DNA of 47,462 nt from Myxococcota bacterium (GTDB taxonomy: Bacteria > Myxococcota_A > Polyangia > Polyangiales > Polyangiaceae): NCBI GenBank assembly GCA_963169915.1, contig CAUJEM010000080.1, positions 1-47,462 on the forward strand. The letters are read 5' to 3'. Below the pieces are notes generated by a model. That model did no database searches, was not told the DNA's origin, and worked only from the letters and a program-made list of their open reading frames with translations. The translations under genes were made by a program, and so were the position numbers. This document shows, in pieces, positions 46,409 to 47,462 of the stretch (position 1 is its first letter; every line of letters begins with the position of its first letter).

Positions 46409-47462
46409 ATGCGTCGCCCCGCTCCTTCCCTGCTCGGCTTCTCCCTCCTGCTCCTCGGAGCCACGGGTTGCATGGCCCCCGACGTCCCGGAGGAGCAGCT
46501 GCTCGCGCGGGACATCGCGCCCATCATGGGCGGCTACACGAGCGGCGACGACACCGCCGTGCTCGGGATGTACAACTCACAAGGCGGGGGGATGTGTACC
46601 GGCAGCCTCATCGCCCCCAACCTGGTCCTGACGGCACGTCACTGCGTCGCGCGGACCAGCCCCGGCAACGTGATCTGCGGACGTTCTCCCTTCGGAGAGA
46701 CCTACGCGCCCACGGGCTTTTACTTCACCACCTCCACCACCATGATGGCGGGCGGAGGCGGCCGCTACTACACGGGCGCCGAGGTGTGGGTCCCTGAGGA
46801 GGGGAACGACACCTGCGGCTTCGACGTGGCCCTGGTGCGGCTGTCGCAGAACGTCCCCGCCAGCGCGGCGACGCCGCTGGTGCCGCGCATCGACGCCCCA
46901 CCGCGGCGCGGCGAGACCTATCGCGCGGTCGGCTATGGTCTCACCAGCGACAGCGAGCAAAACTCCTCGGGGACGCGGCGTGCGCGGGACAACCTGAAGG
47001 CGCAGTGCAACGGCAACACCTGCGGCGCCATCAACGTCATCAAGCCGTCGGAGTGGCTGGGGGACACCGGCGTGTGCTCCGGGGACTCTGGGGGTCCGGC
47101 GCTGGACGTCGACGGCAAGGTCATCGGGGTGGTGTCGCGCGGCGGCGCTGGCTGCGTCTCTCCCGTGTACGGCATGGTGGCCGCGTGGAAAGACTGGATC
47201 ATGCAGAAGGCGGTGTACTCGGCGGAGAAGGGCGGCTACCAGCCAGCGCCCTGGGCCACCACCGGCTCGACCGGTGAAGGCGGCGGGGGCGGCTACGGCG
47301 GCTACGGGGGGAGCTCGGGCGAGGCGGGCAGCGGGGGCGAGGCTGGCAGCGGCGAGGGCGGGATGAGCGGCGGGGACGACGAGCTCAGCGCAGGCCCGAC
47401 CCAGCAGGGCGAGGCCTGCGCCGACGGCACCCAGTGCGGGCGCGGCTTCGTCTGCATGGATC
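46409..47462 (+). CDS. Trypsin-like serine protease lipoprotein, 3' end outside the window
   Basis: 351 residues visible; the frame is still open at the last base. The lipoprotein signal ends L-G-A-T-G-C with C21. The chymotrypsin-fold domain has the full triad: H78 in L-T-A-R-H-C, D139 in C-G-F-D-V-A-L-V, and S227 in G-D-S-G-G-P, plus several disulfide-type cysteines (C63, C79, C90, C136, C200, C205, C223). After about residue 285 comes a Gly/Ser/Glu/Tyr-rich linker of about 45 residues and then a Cys-containing C-x4-C-x5-C segment. The linker followed by a small Cys module suggests a further C-terminal sorting or display element beyond the window. ATG 46409 is the first start after the promoter patch. 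Secreted or surface proteolysis is likely. Confidence 0.9.
   Translation, partial: MRRPAPSLLGFSLLLLGATGCMAPDVPEEQLLARDIAPIMGGYTSGDDTAVLGMYNSQGGGMCTGSLIAPNLVLTARHCVARTSPGNVICGRSPFGETYAPTGFYFTTSTTMMAGGGGRYYTGAEVWVPEEGNDTCGFDVALVRLSQNVPASAATPLVPRIDAPPRRGETYRAVGYGLTSDSEQNSSGTRRARDNLKAQCNGNTCGAINVIKPSEWLGDTGVCSGDSGGPALDVDGKVIGVVSRGGAGCVSPVYGMVAAWKDWIMQKAVYSAEKGGYQPAPWATTGSTGEGGGGGYGGYGGSSGEAGSGGEAGSGEGGMSGGDDELSAGPTQQGEACADGTQCGRGFVCMD

Overview
The window is a GC-rich chromosomal stretch (visibly above 70% G+C) with tightly packed genes, many overlapping start and stop codons, and an unusually high share of lipoproteins, several with Gly/Ser/Ala-rich linkers. Gene content (NtrY-type kinase, GspE-N/HD-GYP/receiver/DUF4388 regulator, sigma-54 activator, trypsin-like lipoprotein with a Gly-rich tail) points to a Myxococcota bacterium, probably of the Polyangia side. 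That assignment is inference from protein style, not from a marker tree. I see no rRNA, prophage, insertion sequence or CRISPR array. About 47 genes are supported, plus one tRNA-Cys and one 21-codon upstream reading frame. No gene-free gap exceeds 300 bases.

Layout. 1-8.9 kb: truncated Asp-box protein, small zinc-ribbon protein, purB, GT2 glycosyltransferase, membrane-anchored protein, rhodanese plus lipoprotein, RNase J coupled to a PPP-type phosphatase lipoprotein. 9-11.9 kb: thiolase, 3-hydroxyacyl-CoA dehydrogenase and a zinc-ribbon membrane protein (beta-oxidation type steps). 11.9-18.7 kb: repeat-bearing Cys-rich lipoprotein, large membrane-anchored protein, nhaA, GST-like protein, beta-propeller-like lipoprotein, M18 aminopeptidase. 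18.7-23.8 kb: NtrY-like kinase, TlpA-like thioredoxin, Mpo1-like protein, uppP, mannose-1-phosphate guanylyltransferase, coiled-coil lipoprotein. 23.9-28.1 kb (minus): uvrB, argC, rpsI, rplM. 28.3-32.9 kb: HD-GYP regulator pair, subclass-B1-like metallo-beta-lactamase-fold lipoprotein, universal stress protein, tRNA-Cys. 33-41.6 kb (all minus): YtkA-like lipoprotein, beta-barrel, redoxin lipoprotein, two tandem paralogous GT-C-like membrane proteins, then a DevC-DevA-DevB-type ABC exporter. 41.8-47.5 kb: ahpC-ahpD, a divergent NorR-like sigma-54 activator, yqgE/algH, a formylglycine-generating-enzyme-like protein, and a trypsin-like lipoprotein cut by the window end.

The most coherent new circuit is at 41.8-44.7 kb. 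A NorR-like activator (GAF domain keeping the Asp, Asp, Cys and Asp that correspond to proposed NorR iron ligands) faces ahpC-ahpD. Between them lie a near-consensus sigma-54 promoter pointing into ahpC and two 14-bp inverted repeats exactly 21 bp apart, centred about 106 bp upstream of the predicted start site. This suggests nitric-oxide- or peroxynitrite-triggered sigma-54 control of the AhpC/AhpD peroxidase.

A second window-wide pattern is a TAnnnT -10-like hexamer 5-8 nt before many start codons that lack a Shine-Dalgarno sequence, implying frequent leaderless transcripts. One pair of divergent genes shares a symmetric ACTATACT box in a 25-bp spacer.
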